From: Bremerella alba
GTDB lineage: Bacteria; Planctomycetota; Planctomycetia; Pirellulales; Pirellulaceae
NCBI RefSeq assembly: GCF_013618625.1
Contig: NZ_JABRWO010000008.1
Coordinates: 62,001 to 126,000, forward strand
DNA length: 64,000 nucleotides
Direction of reading: 5' to 3'
Part shown: positions 63,430 to 64,000 of the stretch, piece after piece
How positions within the stretch are numbered: position 1 is the first letter of the stretch
Layout: each line of letters starts with the position of its first letter
Notes under the pieces: generated by a model
The model's database searches: none
What the model saw: only the letters and a program-made list of their open reading frames with translations
Told to the model about the DNA's origin: nothing
Translations under genes and position numbers: made by a program

Positions 63430-64000
63430 TTAGGCAGCTTCTGGGATGGGATCTTTCTCGAGTTTGCTGCGGATCGTGGCTTCAAGTTCTCTTATGATCC
63501 AGGGGCTAACGAAAGCTAGATTGCCGATCAGCATTACAAGGCCGAAGGTAATCATGCCCATGCAAATGGCAATTCCCAGGTGTAACGGGATCGCCATGAA
63601 GAGTACCAGCGGTCGCGTTAGTCGCGGCCAAATCAGGACGCAGTAGCTGAGTTCCCACGCCAACGAAACTTGGGTCATCAGCGCGATCAGTAGCGGATAA
63701 CTGGCCAGCCAGGTCATGTCCATCGATTGGTATTCGCTGTTAGCGACCGCGCCCCACATGGCGGTGCCTTCCCACCACGAATCGCCGAGCAGTTTTCCCG
63801 TGCCGGCGAACAGGTAAATGACACACATGTGTAGCTGGATCAAGCGTATCGAAACATTCGCGACGGTGCTGGTCGTGGGCTGCTTTCGCTTGGGGTAACG
63901 CCACTTTTCGATCAAGCGGTCTAAGCTGTAGGCCTCCCCTGCCCCGCCCAGCATTAAGTACATTGCCAGCATGACGTTGATTTGATCGAGACCGAACAAT
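63430..64000 (-). CDS. HTTM-domain membrane protein, C-terminal part (cut by window edge)
   Basis: The C-terminal ~190 residues of a membrane protein of the HTTM family (related to vitamin K-dependent gamma-carboxylase). The family segment HMCVIYLFAGTGKLLGDSWWEG and at least four helices are visible (for example LVLFMAIPLHLGIAICMGMI and FGLVMLIGNLAFVSPWII). The start lies beyond the right edge. Planctomycete HTTM proteins are of unknown function. No gene lies between it and asd. Confidence 0.85.
   Translation of the reverse strand, partial: LFGLDQINVMLAMYLMLGGAGEAYSLDRLIEKWRYPKRKQPTTSTVANVSIRLIQLHMCVIYLFAGTGKLLGDSWWEGTAMWGAVANSEYQSMDMTWLASYPLLIALMTQVSLAWELSYCVLIWPRLTRPLVLFMAIPLHLGIAICMGMITFGLVMLIGNLAFVSPWIIRELEATIRSKLEKDPIPEAA

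Noticed and set aside
1-64000. CRISPR arrays, insertion sequences, prophage or rRNA genes
   Set aside because: No regularly spaced repeats, transposase or integrase motifs, phage structural genes or rRNA segments were seen on either strand.

Overview
This 64 kb window is most likely chromosomal DNA of a planctomycete, probably Pirellulales (Blastopirellula/Bremerella-like). The sequence supports this with a DUF1559 prepilin-like gene paired with a small lipoprotein, a cytochrome c domain (PSCyt1 type) fused to a DUF2231-like membrane part, a GldA/GldFG-like ABC system with a DUF4340 protein, an F-type ATP synthase with long subunit extensions, many secreted proteins of unknown function, and moderately GC-rich coding DNA. 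The placement rests on gene content read by eye; no database search was run.

Layout. 0-4.4 kb: an ATP synthase operon on the minus strand (two small AtpZ/AtpI-like proteins, atpB, atpE, atpF, atpH, start of atpA). 5-9.5 kb: a DUF4912 protein with a TTG start, a Tat-exported sugar isomerase-like protein, LarE, an ADP-ribosylglycohydrolase and tRNA-Arg(TCT). 9.6-15.4 kb: an ABC exporter operon (GldA-like ATPase, fused GldF-GldG, DUF4340). 15.5-21.2 kb: NadB and a 1293-residue low-complexity membrane protein. 21.4-30.2 kb: four related secreted leucine-rich-repeat proteins, interleaved with a UxaA-type hydrolase, a bactofilin-like membrane protein and a MEKHLA-domain protein. 30.3-42 kb: a zinc metallopeptidase, lipoproteins, peroxiredoxin, di-haem peroxidase, the DUF1559 gene and its lipoprotein, a small gene behind a LexA-like operator, a pyruvyl-transferase-like protein, a YTTTP-repeat protein and the cytochrome c/DUF2231 protein. 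42.6-49.2 kb: a membrane patatin-like protein and a second ABC transporter whose permease carries a beta-propeller-like domain. 49.4-54.8 kb: three envelope proteins (two of them paralogues), a LolA-like protein and D-aminoacyl-tRNA deacylase. 54.8-64 kb: a YdjM-like membrane protein, a CvpA-like protein, a PLD-family gene between 82-bp direct repeats, then accA, a protein kinase, a glycosyltransferase, truA, asd and a partial HTTM protein, all on the minus strand.

The most interesting signals are outside the ordinary genes. (1) The octamer GGGCAGGG, identical to one form of the E. coli FtsK-orienting sequence, is seen 13 times on the plus strand up to 54.35 kb and then only on the minus strand (4 times) from 61.45 kb. 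A dif-like site (ATAA-6 nt-TTAT core with GCACATAA in one arm) lies at 56.8 kb, between the two sets, so the window may contain the replication terminus. (2) Just beside that site, an 82-bp copy of the accA terminator is repeated on both sides of a PLD-family gene, as expected for a small acquired island. (3) A perfect LexA-type palindrome sits exactly between the -35 and -10 boxes of a promoter for an unrecognised gene. (4) Four LRR proteins share a new-looking N-terminal motif and C-terminal tail.
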